Origin: Seminavis robusta
Lineage: Eukaryota > Bacillariophyta > Bacillariophyceae > Naviculales > Naviculaceae
DNA length: 38,986 nt
Assembly (NCBI GenBank): GCA_903772945.1
Contig: CAICTM010001045.1
Coordinates: 1-38,986 of the forward strand
Direction: 5' to 3'
Position 1 is the first letter of the stretch, and every line of letters starts with the position of its first letter. Below the pieces are notes generated by a model that was not told the origin of the DNA, made no database searches, and saw nothing but the letters and a program-made list of their open reading frames with translations. This document shows positions 19,157 through 30,344 of this stretch, piece by piece. The translations under genes were made by a program, and so were the position numbers.

Positions 19157-19681
19157 AGTAATAATAGGACCTTGCCGTTTTTAAAATGTGAGTTGTGGCT
19201 TCGAAAGGCGAAGATCCGAGCGAGCTTCCACAAAAATGAGAAGGGTCCCTCAGGTCATTGGATTCTGAATACCGGTTACTGGTACTACAAACTGAGTACT
19301 TAACCCTTTTAAGTTTAATAAGTCTTTTCGTGAAGAATATGACTGTCGATCGTGCTTCATTTTATTCGCGGGACGATGAAGGTGTGGATGAGGCCGTCCA
19401 ACGCCACAAAGCATGAAGCACCTGGCCAAAACGCACCTCCCGATGTTGATGTTGCCAACGTCAAACATCTGCATCCAAACGAGATACATACTCATCAGTA
19501 CTAGTACAGTAGATATTGAGGGAGCAGAGCAATCTTTTGCCAGATGCTAACCAAGATCTAGCAAGAGTTTTGCCTCTCTTCTCTCCTTTGCGGATGCTTG
19601 GTAAGAAACGGTATTTTTTCTTGTTTCGCCAAGGCACCCCTTCCTCGTACTGTAGCAACAACTATCTAACGAATTGTTTCC
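19157..19681. promoter_or_regulatory. Divergent intergenic region between the channel and sulfotransferase genes
   Basis: This 525-bp spacer must hold both promoters. It contains the perfect palindrome GTACTAGTAC at 19498-19507. No coding region or transposon end was recognised. Confidence 0.45.
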
Positions 19682-22600
19682 ATGATTAGCAGCAAATCCA
19701 TCTTGTTCTCATCTGCCATGAGTGGTACAGCAACGCCGCACCGATTGCGGATCGGAATGGCGCTGATTGCTTTGGTCTGTGTCTGGTCGCAGATGCATTC
19801 CGTCCTTAAATTTGGAAGAGACAACGATTGCGGTCTAGTAGTAGAGGACGATTGCGACATGATGGACGGTTCCCGGCTCCGAACAACAACGAGTCACAAG
19901 CAAGAGCCACGGAACCTCAAGACACCCAAAGTGTTGCCCCGACAAGACATGTTGGCCCGGGCTCAAGCCAAGCAGAAACAACAGCAACAAGAACAACAAC
20001 TAAAACCAGCCAAGCAAGTTGAACAAGACGACGATGACAGCGACGACAGCGACGACGAAGAAGAGCAAGCAAAAGGTGAACAAACACAGGAACAACAACC
20101 ACAACAACAACGATCTCAGAAGTTGTACCCGCACAAGGTCTTGACACCGGAAATGTTGGCAAAAGAGGCCAAACAACGACAAATGGCCCAAGACGAAGCC
20201 AAAAAGAATCCACGCAAACGACCACCCAAATTCCTCAACAAGGTGGGAGTAGAAAGTGAACCGGAACATGCCACACCCACACCCCAATTCTTCAATCAAC
20301 TGGCCGCCAGCAATGATACATCCATCCGTCCTTGGGGATGCACCCCCCGGAATGAAACACCCTTTATCTTTGTGCACATTGGAAAGGTAAGAAAAATGTC
20401 AAGTACCAAGTTTGTGTTGGGTTTTGTGTCAATAATCTTACCATTTCAAGACTTCTCTTTCATTATTAGGCTGGTGGAGGTGGTGTTAGATCACGGATGG
20501 CAGCAGCAGCCTTGGAATACAACCGCACTGGATGGCATCGCACCCATCAAGATCCAAACTACTATTATCCTGTCTATGATGAGTTTGGGGACATGCACAA
20601 AGGAAAATTCTGGTCATCCACTTACCCCAGTTGGATTCCACAATCATTGCCACAGTTCCATGGTGAGTTTCAGTATGAGGGATTTGGATTTTGTGGTGCC
20701 ACCACACCACTTGGATCTGCCATTGCCTGTCCCAATGAACAGGTCCCTGAGTTTTGCAAGGACTATGACAATGATACCGTCAGTGAGACTCGTTGTGATC
20801 TGGTCTATGTGGGGCACAATGTGTTGGGGAGTGAAATGCACTGGTTGCCAACCTCCTATCTGGTCAATTGGTGGAACCACTCACTATGGGGACAAGACCG
20901 AGAGAGCCACTTTGTGACACAATTATTGGAAGAAAGGAATCTTCAGGTTGTCAAGAAGTGGCATGTACCCAACAAAGTCAAGGAGATTGTGGGTGGAGAA
21001 AGAAAACTTCCAAAGATTAACTGCGAGAAAGGTCCCTACCACTACCGCGACTTGAGACGAAATTACAAACGATGCTTTCAACCCAAAGAAGCAGTGGTGG
21101 ATAAAGTCTACCATCACATTATGGGCCATGATGATCCAATGCAGGCAGCTCGTCTTACGGCCAGTCTCCCACTTATGCGAGTCACAGTGCTGAGAGAGCC
21201 ATTTACATGGCTGCTCTCCAAATTCTTTTGGCACCCGCAGCATTGGTCACGAAACAACACTGAGGTGGTCCCAGATAAAGGCCTAGGGAGCAACAATCAG
21301 CGCAAGAGAATAGACAAAGAAAAAGGGCGTGTCACTCCCCCATTTGTCAAATGTGATGATTTGGAGGAAGCAGCCGGATGGGTAGAGAATCGTGCCATGT
21401 CCTACCTGTTCTACCTATGTGGAGAACACTGCATGGGTGCCTGGGCAACTGGGACACTTTCCATGGAAGATTTGGAACGACAAGGTGCCTACAATCTAAG
21501 AAATTCTTTTGCTGTGGTAGGTTTGCTTCATAAAACTGATGAGTTTTATGAAATGGTGAAGCATCGGGTGTTTTACATGGACACCTCCTTGAATCCAGAT
21601 GTTGTTGGCAAATCACACCAAACCAGCACTATGCCAGAATCCAAAAGATGCAAAAATGTCTACAAGGAAACTGCGTTCCAGGAAGAGCTGTTGTCCAGGT
21701 CCGCAGCTTTGAGAGCCTTGAATCGATTGTACAATGTTGCAGTGGAAGTCAATGAGTTCCAGAAGCAAGAAATGCTGCAGTGTGGCTACAAGATTACTCC
21801 AACTCTCACCAGTGAACCATCTCTTAAGAAAGTGAGTAGTACTTCAGCCAAGCAAGGAGATGAAGGAGGGAAAACAGGAGAAAAACAACAAGGGCAAGCA
21901 CAAGACCCGGACAAAGTCTTGACACCAGTGGCTGAAGAGGCCAGACAAAAAAGAACAGCTGAAGAGGAATCCAAAAAGAACCAGCCAACCACACGAAAAC
22001 CTCCACCACAAGTTTTGAACAAGGTTCGTGTGAAAAGTGAACCAGAGCAAACCACAGCTACCCCACAATTCTTCAATCAACTTGCTGCAGGCAATGACAC
22101 ATCCATCCGTCAGTGGGGTTGTACACCGAGGAATGAAACACCCTTCATCTTTGTTCATATTGGAAAGGTAAGAAAAGCACAGCAATTTGTCTTTTTCTTT
22201 GTTTTTGTGTTGCGCACCAATCTAACTGATGATGATGTCACCATTCCTGCAGGCTGGTGGAGGTGGTGTGCGATCTCGTATGGCAGCCGCAGCGTTGGAT
22301 TACAATCGCAGTGGATGGCATCGTATCCACGAGGATCCAAACTACTATTATCCCGTCTACGATGAGAATGGGCAAATGCACAAGGGCAAGTTCTTGGCTT
22401 CGATTTACCCCAGTTGGTTGCCCAAATCACTACCACAGTTCCACAGCGAATTTGAGTATGAGGGGTATGGATTCTGTGGTGCCACCACACCACTAGGATC
22501 GGCCATTGCCTGTCCCAATGAACAGGTGCCTGAGTTTTGCATGGACCATGACAATGATACTGTCAGCGAGACTCGTTGTGATCTGGTCTACATGGGGCAC

Positions 22601-23605
22601 AATGTGTTGGGGAGCGAACTGCATTGGTTACCAACCTCTTACCTTGTCAAATGGTGGAACCATTCCTTGTGGGCACAAGACCCAGAGAGCCAATCAGTGG
22701 CACAATTATTGGAAGATCGACATCTTCAAGTTGTGAAGAAATGGCATGTACCCGACAAAGTCAAGGAGATTGTAGGCGGAGAAATGAAACTCCCCAAAAT
22801 TCGCTGTGAGAAAGGCCCCTATCACTACCGCGACCTGAAACGAAATTACAAACGATGCTTTGAACCCAAAGAAGCAGTGGTGGATAAAGTCTACCATCAC
22901 GTAATGGGTCATGATGATCCCATGCAGGCAGCTCGTCTTACAGCCAGTCTTCCTGTTGTCCGTGTCACTGTCCTGCGAGAACCCTTCACCTGGCTACTAT
23001 CCAAATTCTTTTGGCATCCACAGCATTGGTTAAGCAACAATACAGTTGTGGTCCCTGAGAGTGGACCATACCGCAACAATCGACGCAAGGACTTGGACAA
23101 ACAAAAGAACCTTACCACCCCACCATTTGTGAAGTGTGATGACCTGGAGGTAGCAGCCGGATGGGTAGAGAATCGTGCCTTGTCATACATGTTCTATCTT
23201 TGCGGGGAGCATTGCATGGGTGCTTGGGGTGCTGGGACACTTTCTATGGATGATTTGGAACGACAGAGTTCGTACAATCTTAAGAATTCTTTTGCTGTTG
23301 TGGGTTTGCTCCATAAGACCGATGAGTTTTACCAAATGGTGAAACACCGAGTGTTTTACATGGATACTTCCTTGAATCCAGATGTTGTTGGAAAGCCTCA
23401 CAAAACCAGTAATCTGCTGGAAGCCAGAAGGTGCAAAGATATCTGGAAGAATACGACATTTCAAGAGAATTTGCTGTCCAAGTCGCCAGCATTGAGAGCC
23501 ATGAATCGGTTGTACAACGTTGCAGTGGAAGTCAATGAGTTCCAGAAGCAAGAAATGCTTCAGTGTGGCTACGAGATTGGCCCTGGTCTCACTAGTCCAG
23601 CATGA
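19682..23605 (+). CDS. Two-domain carbohydrate sulfotransferase with internal tandem duplication
   Basis: Three exons, 19682-20386, 20470-22167 and 22253-23605, give 3756 nt (1251 residues); both introns (83 and 85 bp) are phase 0. A hydrophobic segment near residues 21-38 acts as a type II signal anchor, placing the enzyme in the Golgi lumen. Gln/Lys/Asp-rich linkers precede each domain. Each of the two catalytic domains begins FIFVHIGKAGGGGVRSRM, the 5'-phosphosulfate loop that binds PAPS, and later has VTVLREPFTWLLSKFFW, the 3'-phosphate site. This resembles heparan-sulfate/uronyl 2-O-sulfotransferases, which sulfate sugars of polysaccharides. The domains are nearly identical over about 450 residues, and both introns interrupt the same codon boundary, between IGK and AGG, with donors both reading GTAAGAAAA. 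The acceptor glycan is unknown; sulfated algal cell-wall polysaccharide is plausible. Confidence 0.85.
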
Positions 23606-24116
23606 GGCGGGCAAGGATGCAGTTCCAAAAGCAACAAACCTTGGACCAAGCGAGTGCCTTGTTGACGACGGTCGCTGCTTGGGCAGCACTTGCACTCCGG
23701 TACTTGTACAGTCCCAATTCCGTTGGATGCTTCCGAAAGGGACTAGAAGCAGCCAACTTGTGCGACGGCCTGTTGCGGACGTGGTTGACACCTTAGCTTC
23801 AGCATAAACGCTTTGTTCGCACGCTGGTGCGTTATCGCCACGGTGACCCTCTAGCTAGCTATCTATCAATCTGTTCGCGGAGGCTGGGAATGGCAATCGA
23901 GCCAACGATTAGACTACCAGTGGGCTGTCAGTACGAGAACGACAGTCGGAAGACACAGCTACAGCTTCAAACAAACAAACGGCGTCAAAGTCCTTTTTAT
24001 TTCCAGTTATTGGGGATACCATCCCAGACATCAAATCATGCATCTCCAACCCTTCTCGATCCATGTTCCGTTTCACTCTATTCCTCGTCCTGTCTTCGAT
24101 TTGGTAACCACGTTAT
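23606..24116. other. Intergenic stretch between convergent genes
   Basis: The sulfotransferase and SWIM/RING genes converge here. A 64-codon frame beginning at the ATGA that overlaps the sulfotransferase stop resembles no family and is probably chance. No repeat or RNA gene was recognised. Confidence 0.5.
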
Positions 24117-25193
24117 CTAACGACGTCCAGCCCGTCGATTGCGATAATTGCGGTACGCGTACCATTCCGAGTAACTGCTGGTATCCCGTTCCACGGATTG
24201 TCCTTGCAACTGTCCCAAATTGGCATATCCATCCTCCGCGTTGGTACTCTTAGTATTGGCACTTTCTTCTTGTTCTTCTTCTTGCCATGCTGACCGGCAA
24301 TTGGGACAGGTGGTATTATGTTTATTGGCCCGTTTCCAATGGTTCATGCAAGCGGCATGAAAGTTGGCGCCACAGACGGCCCGACAAAAGACCAAGTCTT
24401 GGTTACAGGCCATTTCATCAAAACAAATGGCGCAATCTCCTTCGATCTGTTGTCGCTTATTACTGTCATTTTCTGGGGATACTGCTGCTGGTGTATCCGT
24501 TTTGGCGGCCGGAGACGTCATTTCCTGATATGCCTTTTGGACACGGGCATTGGCCATGACGCGAGGACCGACGGAATTCCGGCGCAGTTGGAGTTGCTGG
24601 GTGATTTCTTCCAGCTCGCTGGTCAATAGCGCCGTTTGATAAATCAGAGGAGACGTATCCGGCAATCCAATCACCTTGAGCATGACGAATAAAATGTGTT
24701 TGCAGACATTGCCCTTGGCATGATCGGGACAAGAACAATGGACCAACTTGGAAATCTTGACCGAATACAAGTTGCCCGTGGATCCCATGACGCAAAACTT
24801 GTGGCCATTGTCATCTTCTTGGGGACGATCGACCAGAAACAGACGCTGCGTCTTGGCACGTTGAATGCGCTGTCGGACGGCTCCCGAGCACGTGGTGCGA
24901 TAGCGTTTCAAGCGCTTTTCATCTGAGGATGCGGCCGCTCGCTTCTTGTTGGCAGCCACGGGCGGAGCCTTTTTCTTGGCAGGAGGAGCTTTCTTCTTAA
25001 TTGGGACTGGTGAATCATCACCCGTCAAGTCAATCGTAACTCCCGCAACCTCGGAACCACGGGCTTGTACGTATCGCGCACGAAGCACAGCCGTTGTACC
25101 CGTCGCGGACAAACCCTTCGATTTCAGATACTGCTGAAGAGACTTTCGATCCTTCGATTCAGACTCGGCTTCCAGCGAGACAGGATCACTCAT
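24117..25193 (-). CDS. SAP-like, SIM, SWIM and RING finger protein, probable E3 ubiquitin ligase
   Basis: This single ORF of 358 residues starts at the ATG at 25193. Residues 15-45 look like a SAP helix-turn-helix (SLQQYLKSKGLSATGTTAVL). VTIDLTGDDS (52-61) is a textbook SUMO-interaction motif followed by acidic residues. A Lys/Pro/Ala-rich nuclear-localisation-like stretch covers 65-98. The SWIM finger is HCSCPDHAKGNVCKHILF, with Cys 153, Cys 155, Cys 164 and His 166. The C-terminal RING (254-299) reads CAICFDE, CRAVCGANFHAACMNHW and CPNCR. SWIM plus RING with a CG-N-FH-C spacing is the ZSWIM2-like arrangement, whose members are E3 ligases. The SIM suggests it may recognise SUMO-modified nuclear proteins. 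Convergent with the sulfotransferase gene. Confidence 0.82.
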   Translation of the reverse strand: MSDPVSLEAESESKDRKSLQQYLKSKGLSATGTTAVLRARYVQARGSEVAGVTIDLTGDDSPVPIKKKAPPAKKKAPPVAANKKRAAASSDEKRLKRYRTTCSGAVRQRIQRAKTQRLFLVDRPQEDDNGHKFCVMGSTGNLYSVKISKLVHCSCPDHAKGNVCKHILFVMLKVIGLPDTSPLIYQTALLTSELEEITQQLQLRRNSVGPRVMANARVQKAYQEMTSPAAKTDTPAAVSPENDSNKRQQIEGDCAICFDEMACNQDLVFCRAVCGANFHAACMNHWKRANKHNTTCPNCRSAWQEEEQEESANTKSTNAEDGYANLGQLQGQSVERDTSSYSEWYAYRNYRNRRAGRR

Positions 25194-25637
25194 TGTCTAC
25201 TAGCTACGGTAGCTGAAACTGTATCTATCTCTGTCTTACCTCACTCACAAGCACGACAATCAATGGCAGAAATACTGGTGCTAGACTAGTACCGTAGGCG
25301 AGTTGGGAGGTGTGTGACAAGATCTTGTCAAAAGCGAAGACCCAATGAGCTGGCTAAGCTATCTGCACATCCAGGCAAAAAGGACAAAGCCGCCGCTGCC
25401 AAGTCCAAAAAATTCGCATACATGTAGAACTCGGGCCTCTTTGTCATCTATCCGGGCTCCCGAGCGATCGATTTGAACAAACCGCTCCTTGTTGGCCCTG
25501 AGAAAGTGTCTAGGTAAACGTCTCAAAGCCTTGACCGAGCAAAAATAAATATCAACTTTAAAAGCAATAACTACTGTATGCAGTGGGAGCTTTCTCTCCC
25601 ACCAACCTACCGGTACTTTTTCCACTCAACTTCCACT
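25194..25637. other. Intergenic stretch
   Basis: This contains the 5' flank of the SWIM/RING gene and the 3' flank of the MYND gene, both on the minus strand. A palindromic ACTAGT and TACCGGTA-type sequences occur near 25285-25295 and 25608-25617. No gene was recognised. Confidence 0.45.
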
Positions 25638-26602
25638 TTATTCGGTGACAACGGTAACATTGGCTAGATCCTCCTCCTCAATTCGGGCTCCTCTGCTGCC
25701 ATCCATAAAGCAATGAAAACGAGGATTTTTCCAGCGCAAAATCACACCAGGTTTCATTCCGGGAATACGCCGGCTGTTCGTATAGGCCGTCACCCGTTCG
25801 ATTTGGCCTGTCCTATCTTTGCATTGGAATACTTGACGCATCATGGACTCGTCTTGCATCACTCGGACTTCCAAAGTCTTTCCATCAACGGGTCTCCCCT
25901 GGTGAGCTTCGACTTGTGCCCACGTCAGAGTTTTCATGCCTTTGGGTTCCTTGTCGGTGGGCTTGCAAACGAGCTTGTGTGCCTTCCAAGCAGTTTTTTG
26001 ACAGTTCCTGCTGCAGTACGATGTCAATTTGCAAATGGAGCAACATGCCATCTTCTTGTCGCTGGCTTTGCCACAAAACGCACACGTGTATTTATCGGCG
26101 CGTGGCTTATTATCGTCAGCCCGCTGAGGCGGCGGAGCCACAAACTGGTCGTACAATCGTTGTGTTTCCGGTCCACCAAATTGCATAACCTGTTGACCTG
26201 GGTTTTCTCGCTGCCATGCTTGACCAATGGTGCGTAGCTCTGCAGCATGACGGTGTTCTTTCATCAATGCCTTGCGAAAGGCTTCATTGGCTGCTTGAGC
26301 GTCGGCGTTTTCTCTGGCGAATTCCATTTTTGAAGCAATTCGAGTTGAAACTGCCGATTTTGTTCATAGACAGGATGACCAGGTCCCATGCCCATTTCAC
26401 TTTCCATTCTTCTCAAGGCCACATCACTGGAGACGAAATCCTCGGCAGCCTTCTCCAAATCAGTTCTGGGTTTGCGAAGTCCAGCTTCCTCTTCTACCAT
26501 CCGATTGATGTCTTCGAAATCCATGCAGCATTCATGGCAGAGACCACGGCGGTGACTGTTGCAAAACATCCGCCCAACGTCATCATAATAGGTCTGTGCC
26601 AT
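25638..26602 (-). CDS. MYND-type zinc finger protein, split between two reading frames
   Basis: An ATG at 26602 opens 112 codons in one frame, starting MAQTYYDDVGRMF with Cys/His residues (CNSHRRGLCHECC). A second frame from about 26350 to 25638 carries the MYND finger: CAFCGKAS, CCSICKLTSYCSRNCQ and AWKAHKLVCK. It ends in a beta-rich region I do not recognise. MYND fingers bind proline-rich partners in transcription and chromatin factors. The frames can be joined in two ways. A 50-nt intron 26400-26351 (GTGAAA...CAG, phase 1) gives 915 nt and 304 residues; it is shorter than the other introns here and has a weak donor. Alternatively, one A is missing in the A5 run at 26327-26331, where helical sequence flows smoothly across the shift. 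I cannot tell which is right. Confidence 0.7.
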
Positions 26603-27964
26603 GGTGGACAGCTCTTAGCGTCGTCCTTCTCTTCCATGTATGCATACATGTAGTACTGCTAAAAACGGCTATTGGGTTTTGCCGTTCTCCTTGGATCTTT
26701 TGTTTGGCTTGCAAATCTTTCTGGGTGGAAACGTTGGCATAGTTGATTGGCCCTAACTCTATTGGCTGGATGAATGGGGTGCGTGAGTATACCGTATGCA
26801 CGTGCCGTTTAGCAAACAGTCCGGATTATCCTTGGCAAGTCAAGGCATGGGGGTACCATACCTAGTAGCTAGAATGTGCATCAATGCTGATCTCTGCCAA
26901 GAGAACCGGCTCCAGAATTTGGCACAATTGGCAAGCTGAATCTAACGTCACAGAGACACGTTGATGTTCTTTGATCGTCAAGGTCAACCGTGCATTGTGC
27001 ATGTACAGGGCCGGCTGCAGCGATAGTAAAGGGGTGCCTATTAGGAATAAACTGAAAGTCAAATTTACTTTTGGTTTGTGCAGCGATCATTCTGTGGTCG
27101 CTTTCCAAGGATCAACACTTGCAACGATACCGGTAGACAGGGAAACTGGAAATGCACCGGTGGAACCACTGAATGACCCTTGGCCTGGTACAGTACTTCT
27201 ATCTCTTTCTTCTGTAGTCGCCCAAACTGGGACGCCCCAGAAAAATTTATCTGGATCAATACATGTATAATGGAAGATGAAAAGAAGCTTGCCTGTTCGA
27301 AGTTCGCATAGCAATCGTGTGGCGACCTCTCACTTTCAGCTTGGAATAGGAAGCCACTGGTTGCAACCGATGAACTGGTCAGACATGTGGTTTGGCCAGG
27401 GCAGTGAACGAGGCTGTCATTGTCATGCCTATTTTCCCCAGTGCACGTGGCGATACTACATGTATTAACCATTCTTCCGGTTGCCAAAGACAACGACCGC
27501 GATTTGACCATCAGTGGATTCTCTGAGTGCCGAACACACTAATGATTATCGTTTTCGTCGACAATCTTTTTTTCGATTGCATCCCACATCGACTCGACTC
27601 GAGTGACAGCCTTGTTGCACTGAGCTCTCCGGGCAAACGTTTGTACGTTCATGTACTGAAATTTGCTCAATTCGTAACCCCCAAAGCCTGACTTTGGATG
27701 TTTCACTGCCGTATTGAGAGACACGAGCCAACTCTAGCTTCCAACTTTCACGTTTGGCAGCTGGAAATGGCAGCCTTGCAAAACAAGAAAAGTACCTCCG
27801 CAAGGGAGTTTTTGTCGCTTCATTTTCCATCAAATCGAATCGCGGAGACTGCCGGCACGCTGATCTGCTCTCCTCATCAGCTCACGGCAGCAACTTCTGG
27901 TGTTGGACAATTCGTAGGGAGAATAGATAGAGGTCCAACTGGTAGAGTTGGCGGACAAACTCTT
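26603..27964. other. Long intergenic stretch without recognised gene
   Basis: Short frames on both strands look like chance. The best is minus strand 27724-27539, whose last 50 codons (with SMWDAIEKKI) have protein-like composition, but it lacks an ATG start and has a TAG just upstream. It may be a relic or a 3' exon. No repeat array, transposon end or RNA gene was recognised. Confidence 0.4.
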
Positions 27965-29644
27965 TCACTCCTTTCGTGAATCAAGTATCGACACTTGCTC
28001 CAAATCCGATTCTTCTGCTGTGTATTGCAAATTTGATTCTTCTGGAGGTACAATGTCGGTTTCCTCTCGAGGTGGAGACTCTTCCTCCTTGCATTCCTCT
28101 TGGATTGCCGAGACAGCAGGGCCATTTCTCCCTTGATGCTGGGAACTTCCTCTTGCTCCACCGTGTCCCGAGGCTCTTCCTGGAGTATTGTCGTTTCTCA
28201 TCGATCGCAAATAAGTGCAACAGAAGATGCTTCGCAAGACCCGACCTTCGGGTGTTTTCATGGGGCTTCGTAGTCGTGCAAATACCAAAAAGTTGAGGGT
28301 ACCAGCAGATGGTACAAAGATTCCATAGGCAAAATCATCAAAGACTTCATTCCATGTTCCAGATATTGCATATTGTAACATGGAAACAAAGGGAAAGAAG
28401 TAGGTCACCAAGAAGGCGAGCATATAGAACATGCCTTGTCTGGCAACTGTGGTAGCAAGCAAAGCAAGACCAATTTAGCTCATCAAACACGTGCATTCGT
28501 CCATCCATCACGACAATGGCTGACCTACCAGCAAGCGATTTCTGTCGATTTACTGCGGAGTTTCGCTGCGATTGAGTATGGTGGCTGTGTTGCGTGTTGC
28601 TGTTGATGGACGATCTAGCTGACGTGTGGTGACCACTGCTTGGGTTGTGTATGGATGCGGCGTATTTCCTGCTCATATTCTCGACTTGCCTCACCTACAG
28701 GTACGTTATAACAGCAAAGCAAATGTTGTGAGAGACTGGTCCCTTGGAAACGAAACAACCCAAGGTGCTAACTGACTAGAGACGCACCTTTACAAAGATT
28801 GAAATCATGATTCCCACACTCAAGCACATGGATAAGAATGGCAACAAAGCAAGCACAAATAGGTGGATTGTAGTGTCGGATCCTCGGATACACTCGTCTC
28901 CAGAGCAAATCTCTGGTATAGATTCCAGGAAACAAACCTCCAATCCAAAATTGTAAAGATCCAACGGTAGGGGGTATATGGCCCACGCTAATGACACAAT
29001 CCAAATCGCGGGCTGTTGTGTGACAGTTTGTTGCAGAGAATAAATTTAACGAAGAAAAAGACGGGTCAGATAAAACCGAATAAAGAGAAAGGAGAGCGCA
29101 TAACTACTCTCACAGCACCTACCAAAACCCAACGTTCTATGCGATGCAAATCTGGATCACTTTTGCCAAAGCGAACTACTAGCAAATAGTAGAAAGAGAG
29201 GGCAGCCCCACCAAGTATAGATGCCACATACCCAAGTAAAATGATGAATCCCTGAAATTCACAAGATGCCACCGTGCCATAGTTCATGACGGTGCTGTTG
29301 GGCATGTCGGCTGGACCAGGCCACGTGCCTAGAAAGTACCCGATGCTAAACACAACATCGGCAATGGCCATTGAAAGCAACACTCTCTTGATGGGAGATC
29401 CACTATGGTGAGCGGATCTTTGATCGTCCAATACCTCTCGTATCATGACATAGGAACAGATCACAGAAAGTAGAGCGAACGGCTTGGGGAGAATGGCAGC
29501 GGTGATTTGGCGGGTGTCACCGACTACATGATCGTTGTGACCAACTCCAGTACTATTGGATTCTGCTGCTGCTGTCGCAAACACAACCAAGCTTAGCAAG
29601 CCCACAAGCTCCAGTTTGTGCAGCAGCCTATTTCCCATCTCCAT
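27965..29644 (-). CDS. 7TM receptor A (stramenopile GPCR, cAMP-receptor-like)
   Basis: Four exons, read leftward: 29644-29123, 29012-28788, 28694-28529 and 28446-27965, giving 1395 nt (464 residues). Introns are 110, 93 and 82 bp, phases 0, 0 and 1. From the ATG at 29644 a signal peptide is plausible (LLSLVVFATAAA), followed by an N-glycosylation site NST. An in-frame ATG at 29722 would add 26 residues. TM1 contains ILPKPFALLSVICSYVMIRE, TM2 VLLSMAIADVVFSIGYFLGT, TM3 GFIILLGYVASILGGAALSF, TM4 AIWIVSLAWAIYPLPLDLY, with TM5 in exon 2 and TM6-TM7 in exon 4. Extracellular Cys residues in ECL2 (CSGDECIRGSD) match receptor B. The third intracellular loop is Ser/His-rich and the C-tail Glu-rich, both possible phosphorylation sites. 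The fold recalls Dictyostelium cAMP receptors. The ligand is unknown. Confidence 0.82.
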
Positions 29645-30344
29645 GAACTCTCCTCGTTGGTTGTGAGGTTGGTAAACGGGGTCGTTGGCTGTAATCGCAT
29701 GCTTCAGTTCCTGTGCTGTCATTCTACAGCTGACCTGCAGCGTTTTTGACAAAACGAAAAAATCAAAGGAAAAAGGTAAAATCCCCAAGTTGGTTCTTTG
29801 CGACCTTGACGTTTATTCACCCCAAAAGTGGCTCGACCTCGGAGGTATGAATAGCTATTGCATTTTGATACGAAGGCTTACACTTCGCCTCGCCGCTTTT
29901 GACTGCACAGTAGATGGAAATGAGGACAGAAAGAGACGCTGGAAAACTGGAAGAAAAGAGAGGTATTTTAGCTACCGTTCCTTACATCCTTGTCAGATCG
30001 TACACGTGTATGATATCCACAGCATGGAACACACTTGACGGGCTTCGAAAATTGGATGCGGCATCTTCCTGTCCGGGTAGGAGCGACGAATGAATGAAAA
30101 AGGAAAGACCCACAAACCATATTACATTTCATACTGCGGATGGAGTCATTCGCGACTGAACAGTAGTGTCTTTTCGTCAATGGGATCGATCCGCACCAGT
30201 ACAAGAGAGCAACACCTGTACGATCAAATCATGCTTGTCCATAGAAACAACTTTTGTAGCCGGAACAGGTCATTTGGCGTGAATTGTCGTTGATGGTGGC
30301 GATAGTTGGGACACACTCAATTGGATCACAGGAATCCCTTCAAC
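29645..30344. other. Intergenic stretch between receptor genes A and B
   Basis: This contains the 5' flank of receptor A (including the possible upstream ATG at 29722) and the 3' flank of receptor B. No further coding region or repeat was recognised. Confidence 0.45.

Noticed and set aside
23602..23796. ORF starting at the ATGA that overlaps the sulfotransferase stop
   Set aside because: Looks like translational coupling, but such coupling is not expected here and the product has no family features.
26327..26331. Programmed -1 ribosomal frameshift in the MYND gene
   Set aside because: A plain A5 run lacks the usual X-XXY-YYZ heptamer with a downstream structure; an intron or a simple base loss is simpler.
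27539..27833. Minus-strand frames with protein-like composition
   Set aside because: Neither has a complete start-to-stop structure with convincing splice sites, and no domain was recognised. Kept only as a remark on the intergenic stretch.
29645..29788. Longer N-terminus for receptor A from 29788
   Set aside because: The codon at 29788 is TTG. The in-frame ATG at 29722 stays possible, but the ATG at 29644 directly precedes a signal-peptide-like segment.
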